64,000 nucleotides of DNA, taken from the NCBI RefSeq assembly GCF_033880585.1, contig NZ_CP137624.1, positions 3,631,501 to 3,695,500 of the forward strand, read 5' to 3'. The DNA comes from Lysinibacillus louembei (GTDB lineage Bacteria > Bacillota > Bacilli > Bacillales_A > Planococcaceae). Within the stretch, counting starts at the first letter, position 1, and each line of letters opens with the position of its first letter. The notes under the pieces are model-generated. The model saw nothing but the letters and a program-made list of their open reading frames with translations. It was not told the DNA's origin and did not search any database. Made by a program: the position numbers and the translations under genes. Shown here in pieces: positions 8,501-17,609 of the stretch.

Positions 8501-11388
8501 ATCGGATAAGCCCTACTAGCGGACAACCTGAATTTCATCGAGGTGTAGATATTACAGGTGCTAAAGGAACTCGATTAGATGCCAATGTGAATGGTAAAGT
8601 AGTTTCAGCAGGATGGCATAATTCATATGGGAACAATGTAGCGATTATAGATGATAAAGGTGTTAAGCACTTATATGCACACTTAGACAAAATTGCTACT
8701 AAAGTTGGAAATACTGTTAAAGCAGGTACCCATATTGGAAATATCGGTAGTACAGGTAACAGCACAGGCTCTCATTTACATTATGAAGTTTCAAATAATG
8801 GAAAGCTAATTGACCCTAATACATATTTAAGCAATGCAAAAAATGGCACTGTTACAGCTGGCACAAATGCCAATGTGGCTGTTTCTACGTCACAAGAAAG
8901 TATTGATCGCGCAAAAGCTGCCCTTGATGCTCTACAAGGAGAAATGCTAGATCAAAAACAAACCATTGCTGATTTACAAAAAGAAACCATTGATTCATAT
9001 ACCGCCAAATTCGATGACCGACGTCAAATCTTAGAGAATGGCTATGCCTTTGAAGAAGCAAAACTTAAAAATATCAATAGGGATTCTTCCAAATACAATG
9101 CAACACTCGACAAGCAAGTCGATATTTTAAAACGCAAGCAAAATGTTGATAAAGAGGAAATTGCCTTTTATGAAGAATTAATTCAACAAGGTGACTTATC
9201 CCAAATTGTTATTGATGAACTGAATAAAAAAATCGTCAACCTTAAAACCTCCGTGCAAAGCTCCCAAAATGAAATTGGTGCTAAACAGCTTGAGGATAGG
9301 ACCTCTGCTAGAGAATATAATTTAGGGAAGCAAGACCAAGTAATTGAATATGAAAAAGCCAAAATACAAGAGCTTGATAAAAGCTCCCAGCGCTATGTTT
9401 TAACATTAGAAAAGATTAACAAGCATACCAACCGCAAAATGCTAATCAATCAAAAGGATTTAGATGATTTAAATAAGCTGATTGCTAGCGGTGAATATTC
9501 TGGCGAAGTATTACAGGCAATGAAAAATGATGCAAGTGCCTTGACTGTTGAGATTAAGAATTTAGCGCAGGAAATCAACAATAATAACTTTGAAATTGTT
9601 GCTAATATTAAAGCAAACGCAGATGAGCAAGTTGATGATTTAAGCGATAAAATTAATGTGCTCAAAACGATTCGAAATTTATACAAAGAAGGCTCTGCTG
9701 ATTATTTAAATAATGTAGAAGAAGAAATTAAGCTACAACAAGAATTAGCTGAAGTACATGACAACACTAGGCGCCAACAAGCTGAAAAATTAAAGGGCCT
9801 TGCACTGTATCCTGAGCAAATCAAACAGGCTACTGAAATGATGGAAGACTCAACAGCAGCTTATTGGAATGCTAAAGTAGCAGTGGATCAATTAACAAAG
9901 TCCTTAGAGGAGTCTAAAAAAAAGCTCCTTGATGATACGGCAAATAAAGTAATAAATGCCTATAAAGAGTATGTGCAAGAACGCCGAGATCAGCATATAG
10001 ATATGATTGATCAGGAGCTTGAAAAAGAAAAAGAGGCTTTTGACAAACGTAAAAAAGCGATTCAAGATGAATTAGATTTATTTCGTCGCAGTGTACAAGA
10101 AAAATTACAGTTACTTGACCGTCAAGAGGCTGGGCGCTCTTATCAGATGGATATTGATGGGCTTGAATCTGAACGTACTCAAATTGTTGATCAAATAGAC
10201 ATTCTAGCATTAGATGATTCTTATGAGGCTAAAGCGAAGCGTAAGCAATTACAGGAGCAGCTAGATGGTATTGATAAAAATATTTCAGAAAAGCGTCATA
10301 GTCGTGATATTGATTTACAAAAAGAGGCTTTAAATGACCTGCTTACTGATAAAGAAGACAATATGCGTGAGCGTGAAGAACTTGAAGATGAGCAGTATCG
10401 AAAAAATGTTGAGCGTATTGAAAAAGAAAAATCCTATTTGCAGAAGCATTATAATGATTTACTTAATAATGAAAGAGAGTTTATGAAAATACGCTCTGAC
10501 CTTGCAGAGGGACATTATAATAAAATAATTGATCATTTTAAGGGCTATGTTACAGAAATGGAAAATACGCTGCCCCTATTAGCTGATACTTTAGATGGCA
10601 CAATGAGCGAGGTAGGCATATCAATTCGTGAAAATGTCATTGATCAATTAAATAAAGCTATTGAAGCCATCAATGAATTCAGCGACCTGCGAAAAGCTAC
10701 TCCCAATAGAACAGAGGAATTTGATCCTAATAAGCCTAAAACAAACCCTCCTTCAGCTGGAGGCTCTAACACTTCCTCGTCTTTAAATGGTGGCGATTAT
10801 CAAGTGTTATTTGGTAAATTTTTATCGGATATTGTCCGCAAAGGCTTACCAATGGGCGAAGCGCGTGATGCACTGAAAAATGAAGCAAATAGATTGGCTG
10901 CCGAAGGACGCTTAAATCATTCAGAAATTAAAGCAAATTCCAGCTTTGATACGGAATTTAAGAAGTTATCAAAACAAGAGCAAGAAGCATTAAAAAACTA
11001 TATTCGACAAAATGCCAATATTTTGAATGGCTCCTATCAAGATCGAATTCATTCTTCTATAGACTCGTTAAGTACCAATAGACCAACTGCTATCATTGCA
11101 AATTCAAATACAGCTACCTTAGCTAAAGTCGATACAACAAACCTGTTGGAAAATAGTAAATTCAGCGATGGTTTAACGACTCGTCTTTCAGCAATTTCAC
11201 ATAATTTTTCATCCGTTATGCAGGCGATGTCTAGCCCATTCCAAAGCCTAGTAGCTTCTACTGCCGCTAGCGCTGATACAATCACGGTTAACTTTAATAT
11301 TGATAAAATGAATGGCGATATGAATGATTTAAAGAAATTCAATAAAATGATGAACGATGAACTACTTCGAAAGAAAGGAATTAAATAA
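5599..11388 (+). CDS. Tape measure protein with internal M23 peptidase domain
   Basis: The GTG at 5599 is preferred to an upstream TTG because AAAGGAG stands eight bases before it and the upstream TTG lies at the preceding terminator. The product has 1929 residues, mostly coiled coil, with a hydrophobic stretch near 190-232 (alanine and glycine rich). At about 955-1075 lies a complete LytM/M23 metallopeptidase: HRGVD holds the HxxxD pair and SHLHYEV the HxH. The tape measure fixes tail length, and the peptidase would cut wall peptide bridges as the tail tip penetrates. The SP-beta tape measure YomI (CwlP) also carries a peptidase. Neighbours are the chaperone and the distal tail protein. Confidence 0.92.
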   Translation: MSQTNKPIELLLALNVAEGTSKKNIQTYINKLQKDLSINLELQYSMDNSTIEGILDSIQTALQELPLDLVSESISYGLQDTYEQVLQLDEALMSLNTTWSTLASQSVGGLTLTQELVVLSQEMQKAAGSSENLIDIMGFADSGFSLLGTNLLNTSEEMTKFIKDQRTVTTVTSAADTSTSELTTRLTALATAANVAKVAIKGFAIATGAGLAYAAAGFVIEKVVGAVVAKMGESKRQAEEVAAANKELLNSYSQNKQQIDSLVSKYGDLSDKMKESNPDNNTIKEYHDIQNEIGKLLPSLATGTDEYGRKIVSSHEAIKIKIDLLKEELELEREKARLEEESARNDRIKVNEKTYDDSRSEIKSELQRFALFSNDGRTTSSITSEYVIALVDEKGNPIYDSFDELGGKLLPELESKLKRAKLHGSQEDIHYLEKMIFETKNLIKELNNTEIQAKSSSVALKRDYISTVEDIISKNNSFNDNAKTLSQTLSAQLINAANIDDIKELRSALEGLFSNPDASSLVNGIDNEFNRLKNSTGDNFDSVANSVKSNVSSFSSELSKLGLTQEEVAVITNALNSKVLNAINYFAQFKDVANTTGKTVGQVAIDMNGLPEGIDETSESVDNLATKMHKFKDVAEKMAGVSSSYVESLNDLLFKYDMLTNQLSSYTQQQLQDIYNKKELSAEEQYVKSVLEERLSVMKELSSVYPDLLGKDDTAIALSDEKRAAIEKENKANEVLLKAYQLARDGKLTYEQEMTLAAAEESRNRISYLEAEIIALELLLMSYNGMSNSMQSAVDAGALTMDDEMSNLKSWMDKNSSADVSRLQELRTSMAELKSTFDGNIKSISGYSDAVEKSEKSTSKSNSSTKESIYITDEYAEAIRNLNTLIQQQEALRKDLPKHSEAYRQSLQTQIKLEQEKLALQEKQAQALERQIATGQIKQTGNVTVDSSSTTPQKLNGWNGRITSQYGNRISPTSGQPEFHRGVDITGAKGTRLDANVNGKVVSAGWHNSYGNNVAIIDDKGVKHLYAHLDKIATKVGNTVKAGTHIGNIGSTGNSTGSHLHYEVSNNGKLIDPNTYLSNAKNGTVTAGTNANVAVSTSQESIDRAKAALDALQGEMLDQKQTIADLQKETIDSYTAKFDDRRQILENGYAFEEAKLKNINRDSSKYNATLDKQVDILKRKQNVDKEEIAFYEELIQQGDLSQIVIDELNKKIVNLKTSVQSSQNEIGAKQLEDRTSAREYNLGKQDQVIEYEKAKIQELDKSSQRYVLTLEKINKHTNRKMLINQKDLDDLNKLIASGEYSGEVLQAMKNDASALTVEIKNLAQEINNNNFEIVANIKANADEQVDDLSDKINVLKTIRNLYKEGSADYLNNVEEEIKLQQELAEVHDNTRRQQAEKLKGLALYPEQIKQATEMMEDSTAAYWNAKVAVDQLTKSLEESKKKLLDDTANKVINAYKEYVQERRDQHIDMIDQELEKEKEAFDKRKKAIQDELDLFRRSVQEKLQLLDRQEAGRSYQMDIDGLESERTQIVDQIDILALDDSYEAKAKRKQLQEQLDGIDKNISEKRHSRDIDLQKEALNDLLTDKEDNMREREELEDEQYRKNVERIEKEKSYLQKHYNDLLNNEREFMKIRSDLAEGHYNKIIDHFKGYVTEMENTLPLLADTLDGTMSEVGISIRENVIDQLNKAIEAINEFSDLRKATPNRTEEFDPNKPKTNPPSAGGSNTSSSLNGGDYQVLFGKFLSDIVRKGLPMGEARDALKNEANRLAAEGRLNHSEIKANSSFDTEFKKLSKQEQEALKNYIRQNANILNGSYQDRIHSSIDSLSTNRPTAIIANSNTATLAKVDTTNLLENSKFSDGLTTRLSAISHNFSSVMQAMSSPFQSLVASTAASADTITVNFNIDKMNGDMNDLKKFNKMMNDELLRKKGIK

Positions 11389-11390
11389 TT

Positions 11391-11990
11391 ATGTTGGAAT
11401 CTACCCACTTTATATATGATGGCATTTCCTCTAAAGAAATGGGTATCAAAATCGGTTGGGCAAATGGCAATCTTTACAACGAAGCATTTCTGCCTCAGCG
11501 TCAAATCGTAGAAAAGCAAATTGCCAATAATCCTTCACCTTATTTTCAGAGAGTGGCACAACTGCCGCTCTCTTTTAAATTGTCCTTTTATCTTGACAGT
11601 TGGATAAAGGATCAAGATATAAGAAAAATCGCACGCTGGCTTTTTCAGCCTTATTACAAGCCTTTCATTTTTGATAGCAACCCAAATCGAATTTTTTATG
11701 CCTTAGTTGAAGGTGATTCTAGTTTAATCCATAACGGGCTTCATCAAGGTCATGTGGAATTAACAATTAGATGCAATTCCCCCTACTCCTATTCTCATGA
11801 GCATAGATTTGACCATTTGACATTCAGAGAAGCAGATAAAGGCTATCATCTTGAAGAGGGTATCTCCTCTTTCCCTGACGGCAATTTAAATAATATGGAA
11901 GTAACGTCCAATGGACTCACCATCGAAAAAATCGACAACTCTTGGGGAAGCTTATATTTAGAAAAAAAGAAATGGAGTGAAGTACAGTAA
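11391..11990 (+). CDS. Distal tail protein (Dit), N-terminal part
   Basis: The 199-residue product begins with a beta strand and FIYDGISSKEMGIKI, typical of the Sipho_tail/Dit N-terminal ring domain, with LPLSFKLSFYLD and the WLFQPYYKPFIF stretch further on. Dit forms the hexameric ring joining the tube to the tip. A normal Dit carries a second, C-terminal galectin-like domain. Here the chain stops after the ring domain, and a Dit-C-like sequence appears two genes later. It starts two bases after the tape measure stop, and its own stop overlaps the next ATG. Confidence 0.75.
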   Translation: MLESTHFIYDGISSKEMGIKIGWANGNLYNEAFLPQRQIVEKQIANNPSPYFQRVAQLPLSFKLSFYLDSWIKDQDIRKIARWLFQPYYKPFIFDSNPNRIFYALVEGDSSLIHNGLHQGHVELTIRCNSPYSYSHEHRFDHLTFREADKGYHLEEGISSFPDGNLNNMEVTSNGLTIEKIDNSWGSLYLEKKKWSEVQ

Positions 11991-12643
11991 TGGAGCTAAC
12001 AAATGACTTAAAGTTAAAAATTGTAACAGAAAATACATTTGAAACAGATGACATCCAAGAAACCATTATAGCTTACGGAAATAATTTCAAAATCATTGAA
12101 AATGCTCTTGAAAAAAAGGCAAATTCCATAGACAAAATAAATAGTGGTACATATAAAATTGGACAAATTGTTTGGAATGGCTCCCCTTCTGTTAACACCT
12201 ATGTAGGATGGGTTACAACAAGAGATGGTGTGCATGCAGAGCATTGGAAGGCAAAAAAAGAATATATCACTGGCGATTTAGTTAGAGCGCTTCCCGACAC
12301 TGGCTATATTTATGAATGTGTTGTTGATGGTAAAAGCTCCGTTGCTCCCCCATCATTTTTAAATGGGATGAATCAAGAATTTTACGATGCAAGCGGAGCT
12401 GAATGGCGAGCTAGCTATAACTATCAAGTAGGCGATGTTGTCTTTTCTACGAATGGTAGTAAATTATTTTATTATGTTTGTGAAACAGCAGGCATTTCAG
12501 GATTAACAGAGCCTTCATGGTCGAGTATTCAAAATAATACTACTTTAATAGATGGCTCAGTCGTTTGGCGCAAAGCAAAAACAATTAAATGGAAAACAAT
12601 TAACACTAGCTGTGAATTTAGACCATTTGGAAAAATTGATTAA
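11990..12643 (+). CDS. Tail protein with two carbohydrate-binding-like modules
   Basis: This 217-residue protein overlaps the preceding stop codon by one base. It has two copies of a W-x-A-x3-Y-x2-GD-x-V module: EHWKAKKEYITGDLVRALPD and EWRASYNYQVGDVVFSTNG. The second is followed by GLTEPSWSSI and DGSVVWR, a pattern seen in small beta modules of phage baseplates and chitin-binding-like domains. The gene sits inside what looks like a split distal tail protein. Sugar binding at the tail tip is inference. Confidence 0.55.
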   Translation: MELTNDLKLKIVTENTFETDDIQETIIAYGNNFKIIENALEKKANSIDKINSGTYKIGQIVWNGSPSVNTYVGWVTTRDGVHAEHWKAKKEYITGDLVRALPDTGYIYECVVDGKSSVAPPSFLNGMNQEFYDASGAEWRASYNYQVGDVVFSTNGSKLFYYVCETAGISGLTEPSWSSIQNNTTLIDGSVVWRKAKTIKWKTINTSCEFRPFGKID

Positions 12644-12658
12644 AATGAGGTGTTTAAC

Positions 12659-13297
12659 ATGCAATGGAACACGCTCTTAAACTTAACAGGCACTTATATC
12701 TCGAAATCCCACGATATATCAAGCAATCTATCAAATTATGTAACCGTTATTCAAGCAAATATAATTAATACCCATTCACAATTAGTTGAATTTTATTTCT
12801 CTGTCTCCAATGACAATAGCGTATGGTCTGATTGGGCAGAAATGAATTTGCATAATAGTCACCTTTTATTAAATTATGATTTAAGCAAACTATATTTTAA
12901 ATATAAAGTAGTTATGCATTCAAAAAATATGGATATTAAACCATACCTCCAATCCCTTTCTATAAGCTTCGAGCCATGTGAGATATTAGAAAATCTAGGT
13001 GATCTACCTATTAAGCCAAAAATCTGGATTCGTAAAAAAAATGGCAACGGAACGATTGCGTTAACTAATGTCAATACTAACCAAACATTGACCATTCAAA
13101 ACTTAATTAATAACGAGGAAATTTATATTAATTGTGAAAAGGAAGATATTGTGTCTGACAGACAGCATTTAGGTGTGTATAGATATGATGACCATAATGG
13201 CGAATTTCTAGAATTGCCACTGGGGGTTAGCATTTTAAAAGGGTTTGGCGATTTTGATATGGATGTACGTTATCAAAATATTTTTATTCAAGAGTAA
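12659..13297 (+). CDS. Tail protein resembling the C-terminal domain of Dit
   Basis: The start is placed at 12659, with GAGG at 12647-12650, giving 212 residues. The first half is unrecognised. The last 80 resemble the second domain of distal tail proteins: a YINCEKEDIVSD strand, then FLELPLGVSILKGFGDF and a final strand. With the Dit N-terminal domain encoded two genes upstream, it is probably the detached second half of Dit or an adaptor that replaced it. No membrane segment or catalytic motif is visible. Confidence 0.5.
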   Translation: MQWNTLLNLTGTYISKSHDISSNLSNYVTVIQANIINTHSQLVEFYFSVSNDNSVWSDWAEMNLHNSHLLLNYDLSKLYFKYKVVMHSKNMDIKPYLQSLSISFEPCEILENLGDLPIKPKIWIRKKNGNGTIALTNVNTNQTLTIQNLINNEEIYINCEKEDIVSDRQHLGVYRYDDHNGEFLELPLGVSILKGFGDFDMDVRYQNIFIQE

Positions 13298-13320
13298 TTG
13301 CATCATAAGGAGGTGAGATA

Positions 13321-16300
13321 TTGAAACTAGGAGAAATAAATTACAGCCTGAAGCCCGATCAACCGAAAATTTTTCTATGTAGGCCCGATAAAAAGACAAT
13401 TGCTCATATTCATGAGGCATATGAGATTACATATGATAAAAAACTGTCAGTATTAAATGAGCTATCATTTAAAATACCAACAATTTTGATTGAAGATGGC
13501 GTCCCTATTGATAATGAGCATATTGATAAAATTAAGCATAGATACTTATTAAAATTGAAGTATGGGCATGTCACCGAATACTTCCTGATTAATGATTCTA
13601 CTAAGGCCTATAGCAATGATGAATATGTGCAGTACAACGCCCTATCATTAGGCGTCCAGCTAAGCGATAAAAATATACGAAGCTTTGATGTTGTTAGCCA
13701 AAACCTTTCCGAAATCGTCAAGGAGATTTTATCTTCCGTCAATACCAATTGGCAGCTTGGCTATGTTGACAGCTATTTTGAAAACATATATAGGAGCTAC
13801 GAAGTTTCCTCCAACAATATATTAGAAATCATTTATGAATTAGCCAACATGTGGAATGCTTTAATTGTATGGGATTCAGTTAACTGTACAATCAGCTTTT
13901 ATAAGCCAGATAATATTGGCAACAATAAAGGATTTTATCTACGTGACGGAAAGTATTTAGAAAGCTTCAACCTTTCTACTAATACCACGGAAACTATTAC
14001 TAGATTAAAAGCTTACGGACAAGATGGACTTTCCATCCGCCGACTCAACCCTACTGGCCAAGCATACATAGAGGATTACAGATACTATATGTATCCTTTT
14101 AAACGTGAAAACGATCAGGTAGTAAGCCATTCACAATATATGAGTGATGAGCTATGTATCGCTTTAGAAAACTACCAGCAATTAATCGAGTCTCTCTCCG
14201 AGCAATTTGCCAACTTAACAGCTACTGTTACACAGCAAAAGGCGATTATTCAAACAGAGGAACAAAAGCTAAGCGCCTTGCACACAGAAAAAACAATTAT
14301 TGAAAATGAATTAGATATTTCAAATGCCAATTTCCAATCCCATACAGCTAAACATGCTGATATTATTCAGCGCTTAGAGCTAAAAAGAGAGCAAGTTTCC
14401 TTACAGGAATCCTTTATTCGCGATTTAAAATATCAATTGCAAGACTACGAGGATGAATTGTCCATTTTAAAAGCCCAACTATTAAGAGAAAATAATTTCT
14501 CACAGGCTGAGTTGAAGGAGCTTTCCTATTTTGAAATTGAAAAAGAATATGTCAATGATGTCATTATCGATGAAGTAGATTTGCTTGAGGAAGCGAAAGA
14601 GGTTTTTCGTCAATACCTTGAGCCAAAAGTAAAATTAGATATGAGCTTAGTTGATTTTTTAAGTATCGTCGAGGCACAAAATGATTGGGATAAGCTTAGT
14701 TTAGGAGATGTAGTTCGTGTCCGTTATGACAGGCTGCAAGTTGAAATCAAAACTAAAATTACGGAAATTCGGCACGATTTTGAAGCTGCCTCTATCACTG
14801 TTACTATCTCCAACGAAATCGACGAAAAGAACACTTGGCTAGAAGCACTAAATAAAGCAGGCAGCACCTCTACCCTCGTTCAAATGGAAAAGTGGAAATG
14901 GGACTTATCTAAAGAAAATAACGGTGCGATTAATGATATCATTAACAATAAATGGGATTCTTTAAAAAATGCGATTATGGCTGGCTATAATCAGCAAATT
15001 GAAATTAGTGAACGTGGCATTATTGTAAAGGATTTAGAAGACCCTCTTAGTTGGCTTGTCATTCAAAATGGATTTTTAGCCATTACAAACGATAATGGTA
15101 ACACTTGGAAGCATGCAATTTCAAAGGACGGTATTTTTGGAGAACGTATTTTTGGCAAAATTATATCAGGCGTCAATTTAATGATTGAGGATGAATCAGG
15201 TATTTGGATGACTCGTGGCTCCAGAACGACTATCTTTAATAGAAATGGCGATGAAGTCATGAGATTAGGGCTAGTTTCTGATAATCAATTTGATGAAAAC
15301 GGAAATTTGATTCCTCAAGACAATGAGTGCTTTGGTCTTACTTCGTGGAACAGTGTTACAAAGGTAGCCTTGACTACATGTGAAGGGTTTTCTGTCAGTA
15401 AAAGAGATAAAGATGATTGGAAAAAAGTATTATGGGCAAACACAGACGGCATATTATATTCACGCAACATGGTAGCAGAGAATATTAAAATCGTAAACAA
15501 CCTAGATAAAGTCATCTTAGATGCCGAAAATAATTATTTCGATATTGGATTGTTCGATAAAATCGTTGCAGATGGCAAGCTGACAACGCTCGAAAAGCTC
15601 GAAATCATTAAAGAATTGTATAAAATTCATTCTGATTATAAGCTGTTACTTCAGCAAGCGGAAAAATATATTCGAAGTGAACGAGATAATTATACGAATG
15701 TTGAGGGTGCATTTGATACCTTTACCCAAACCTTCCCTACTGTTCACTCCACTACCGATAAATATTCAACGAGCGCTTTACAAAATGCTTATCTTGAGCT
15801 ACTCACATACATAGCTCATTACATCAAAGTCATCAATAATGGCTTTTTAGCATCACAAAATTTATTAATTGATATGACAGACCCATTAACTGAATCGACA
15901 AGCGTCATTGAAAATCGAGGCATATTTGTTCAAATGTTTAAGGATTACTATGATGAAGCAACTAGATTGCGCCAAGCCATTGAGGATTCCCTATTCTATT
16001 CTGGCTTACAAATGGGGCGCTACTATAACAATTTAATTATGAACGAGTTTGGCTTCATTGCGGTTAGAAGTGATGGCAAGTATAGAGCTTATTTAAATGC
16101 TACAAATGGACTTGCTCTTCAAAAATGGGAGGGCAACAAATGGGTAAGTAAATTATTTGCAACGCTTGGCGACCCCGATTGGGATGATGGCACACTGGTT
16201 GCAGAAGGTCTTGTCACTAAAAACTTGCGCATTTGGGATGGCGAAATGGATAAAATCACCTTCGATTGGTATGACGGGATTACAATCCATGGTGATAATG

Positions 16301-17142
16301 CCACCATTTTTTTAAATGCCAATGATGCGATTCGAATTACTGATTCGAGTGGCGATGATAAATTTTGGGTGGATATGGATGGCTTTTTATATGCGAAAGA
16401 CATTACGACTCACAATCTAAAAATCGTTGATGGGAATCTAGGTGAGAAAATTGTTTTTGATCATGAAGAAGGTATTTCTATCTATGGAGAGAACGCTGAC
16501 ATCTTCTTAAATGCCAATGATGCGATTCGAATCAGGACTAAGAATGGCGAAGATAGATTTTGGGTTGATACTAATGGCATGCTTTATGCCAAAAAGTTAA
16601 TCATTATGGACAGCTATGATGAAACGATTTTAGATGAGGTGACAGGCAGCTATATTTCAGATTTAACCGTTAATAAGCTAAGAACGCTCAATCGAAATTC
16701 GCCACAAGACCATGTGTTTATTGCAGATAATTATATTAAGCTATTAACAGGTACAGCCTCTTCTTCAGCAGTAGAAAAGTTCGTTCTAACTTTTCATGGC
16801 ACAAGCGATGCAAGTTATCCCAAAATGACTTGGGGCTCTGGTGGTGCTAACAACAATAATATTGCCTATCAGTATAAAACACCCCAAGGCTTCTTCTTTG
16901 AATATATAGGTACGAACTCAAATAAACGTGAAATTGCCTTAGCTAACAATCCTGATGAATCTATTAGATTAAAAACAGAGGATTCTATTCTAATTAAGAG
17001 CGAACAAAAGCTTTTAATTGAAAATGGGATAAGCAAGCTGGAAATGACGCAAAATGCGCTTCGTTTAGAGTTTGGCTCCAGTAAAATTGAGCTGACTTCA
17101 AACGGGATTAAAATTAATGGGAATAGAATTGATTTAAATTAA
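13321..17142 (+). CDS. Tail tip protein (Tal-like) with coiled coil and beta-helical C-terminus
   Basis: TTG start with AAGGAGGTG just upstream; 1273 residues. The first 270 or so resemble prophage endopeptidase-tail (Tal) proteins, with LSVLNELSFKIP and a VVRVRYDRLQVEIKTKI stretch near 460. A long coiled coil spans about 281-392. Two 65-residue repeats lie near 965-1095, each with IFLNANDAIRI followed by FWVD and LYAK. The last 70 residues alternate hydrophobic strands (LLIENGISKLEMTQNALRL), like the triple-stranded helix at the end of VgrG/gp5 spikes. The gene after it encodes a PAAR-like tip. No obvious peptidase motif was found. Confidence 0.75.
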   Translation: MKLGEINYSLKPDQPKIFLCRPDKKTIAHIHEAYEITYDKKLSVLNELSFKIPTILIEDGVPIDNEHIDKIKHRYLLKLKYGHVTEYFLINDSTKAYSNDEYVQYNALSLGVQLSDKNIRSFDVVSQNLSEIVKEILSSVNTNWQLGYVDSYFENIYRSYEVSSNNILEIIYELANMWNALIVWDSVNCTISFYKPDNIGNNKGFYLRDGKYLESFNLSTNTTETITRLKAYGQDGLSIRRLNPTGQAYIEDYRYYMYPFKRENDQVVSHSQYMSDELCIALENYQQLIESLSEQFANLTATVTQQKAIIQTEEQKLSALHTEKTIIENELDISNANFQSHTAKHADIIQRLELKREQVSLQESFIRDLKYQLQDYEDELSILKAQLLRENNFSQAELKELSYFEIEKEYVNDVIIDEVDLLEEAKEVFRQYLEPKVKLDMSLVDFLSIVEAQNDWDKLSLGDVVRVRYDRLQVEIKTKITEIRHDFEAASITVTISNEIDEKNTWLEALNKAGSTSTLVQMEKWKWDLSKENNGAINDIINNKWDSLKNAIMAGYNQQIEISERGIIVKDLEDPLSWLVIQNGFLAITNDNGNTWKHAISKDGIFGERIFGKIISGVNLMIEDESGIWMTRGSRTTIFNRNGDEVMRLGLVSDNQFDENGNLIPQDNECFGLTSWNSVTKVALTTCEGFSVSKRDKDDWKKVLWANTDGILYSRNMVAENIKIVNNLDKVILDAENNYFDIGLFDKIVADGKLTTLEKLEIIKELYKIHSDYKLLLQQAEKYIRSERDNYTNVEGAFDTFTQTFPTVHSTTDKYSTSALQNAYLELLTYIAHYIKVINNGFLASQNLLIDMTDPLTESTSVIENRGIFVQMFKDYYDEATRLRQAIEDSLFYSGLQMGRYYNNLIMNEFGFIAVRSDGKYRAYLNATNGLALQKWEGNKWVSKLFATLGDPDWDDGTLVAEGLVTKNLRIWDGEMDKITFDWYDGITIHGDNATIFLNANDAIRITDSSGDDKFWVDMDGFLYAKDITTHNLKIVDGNLGEKIVFDHEEGISIYGENADIFLNANDAIRIRTKNGEDRFWVDTNGMLYAKKLIIMDSYDETILDEVTGSYISDLTVNKLRTLNRNSPQDHVFIADNYIKLLTGTASSSAVEKFVLTFHGTSDASYPKMTWGSGGANNNNIAYQYKTPQGFFFEYIGTNSNKREIALANNPDESIRLKTEDSILIKSEQKLLIENGISKLEMTQNALRLEFGSSKIELTSNGIKINGNRIDLN

Positions 17143-17154
17143 TGAGGTGTTACA

Positions 17155-17598
17155 ATGGCAAGAATCGCTTTAGATGGCGCAGAAATGAATGAATCTACCG
17201 CAAGTGGACATATAAGCATCCAAAGATATCAAAGAACTGGAGACTCCGGTTATCCAGATTATATTCCTTATTATAATTGGGTTGGTGGATATTCAGCTGA
17301 TGCAAAAGTAAATGGAAAAGCAAATGCAAGACAAACCCAAGTTTTCATTAATGGAAAAAATGCAGTATTGAATGGCGATAGAACAGAAGAGAATGATACA
17401 TATACATTAGGAAGTAATGAAAGATATTCTAGTGGACAACATTCCAATGCAGCAGGCACTATCACAAATGGAAATTCCAGCAATGTTTATATTGGTGGGA
17501 CATTAGTTAGTGTCGAAAATGCTACAGTAACAACACATGCCAATACTAGCACAACATTAAAAAATAATTACAGCACAAATGTTAATATAGGCGGATAG
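17155..17598 (+). CDS. PAAR-like tail spike tip protein
   Basis: This 147-residue, glycine- and asparagine-rich protein has TQVFINGKNAVLNGD and, further on, GTITNGNSSNVYIGG, the repeated V-x-I-x-G pattern of PAAR and DUF4280-like proteins. These cap the spike of contractile tails and type VI systems. It starts 13 bases after the Tal-like gene, whose C-terminus looks like the beta-helix that PAAR proteins sit on. PAAR-type tips are known mainly from contractile systems, so this one in a sheathless locus is notable. The C-terminal 30 residues are threonine-rich and unrecognised. Confidence 0.55.
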   Translation: MARIALDGAEMNESTASGHISIQRYQRTGDSGYPDYIPYYNWVGGYSADAKVNGKANARQTQVFINGKNAVLNGDRTEENDTYTLGSNERYSSGQHSNAAGTITNGNSSNVYIGGTLVSVENATVTTHANTSTTLKNNYSTNVNIGG

Positions 17599-17609
17599 GC
17601 GGTGAAAAA

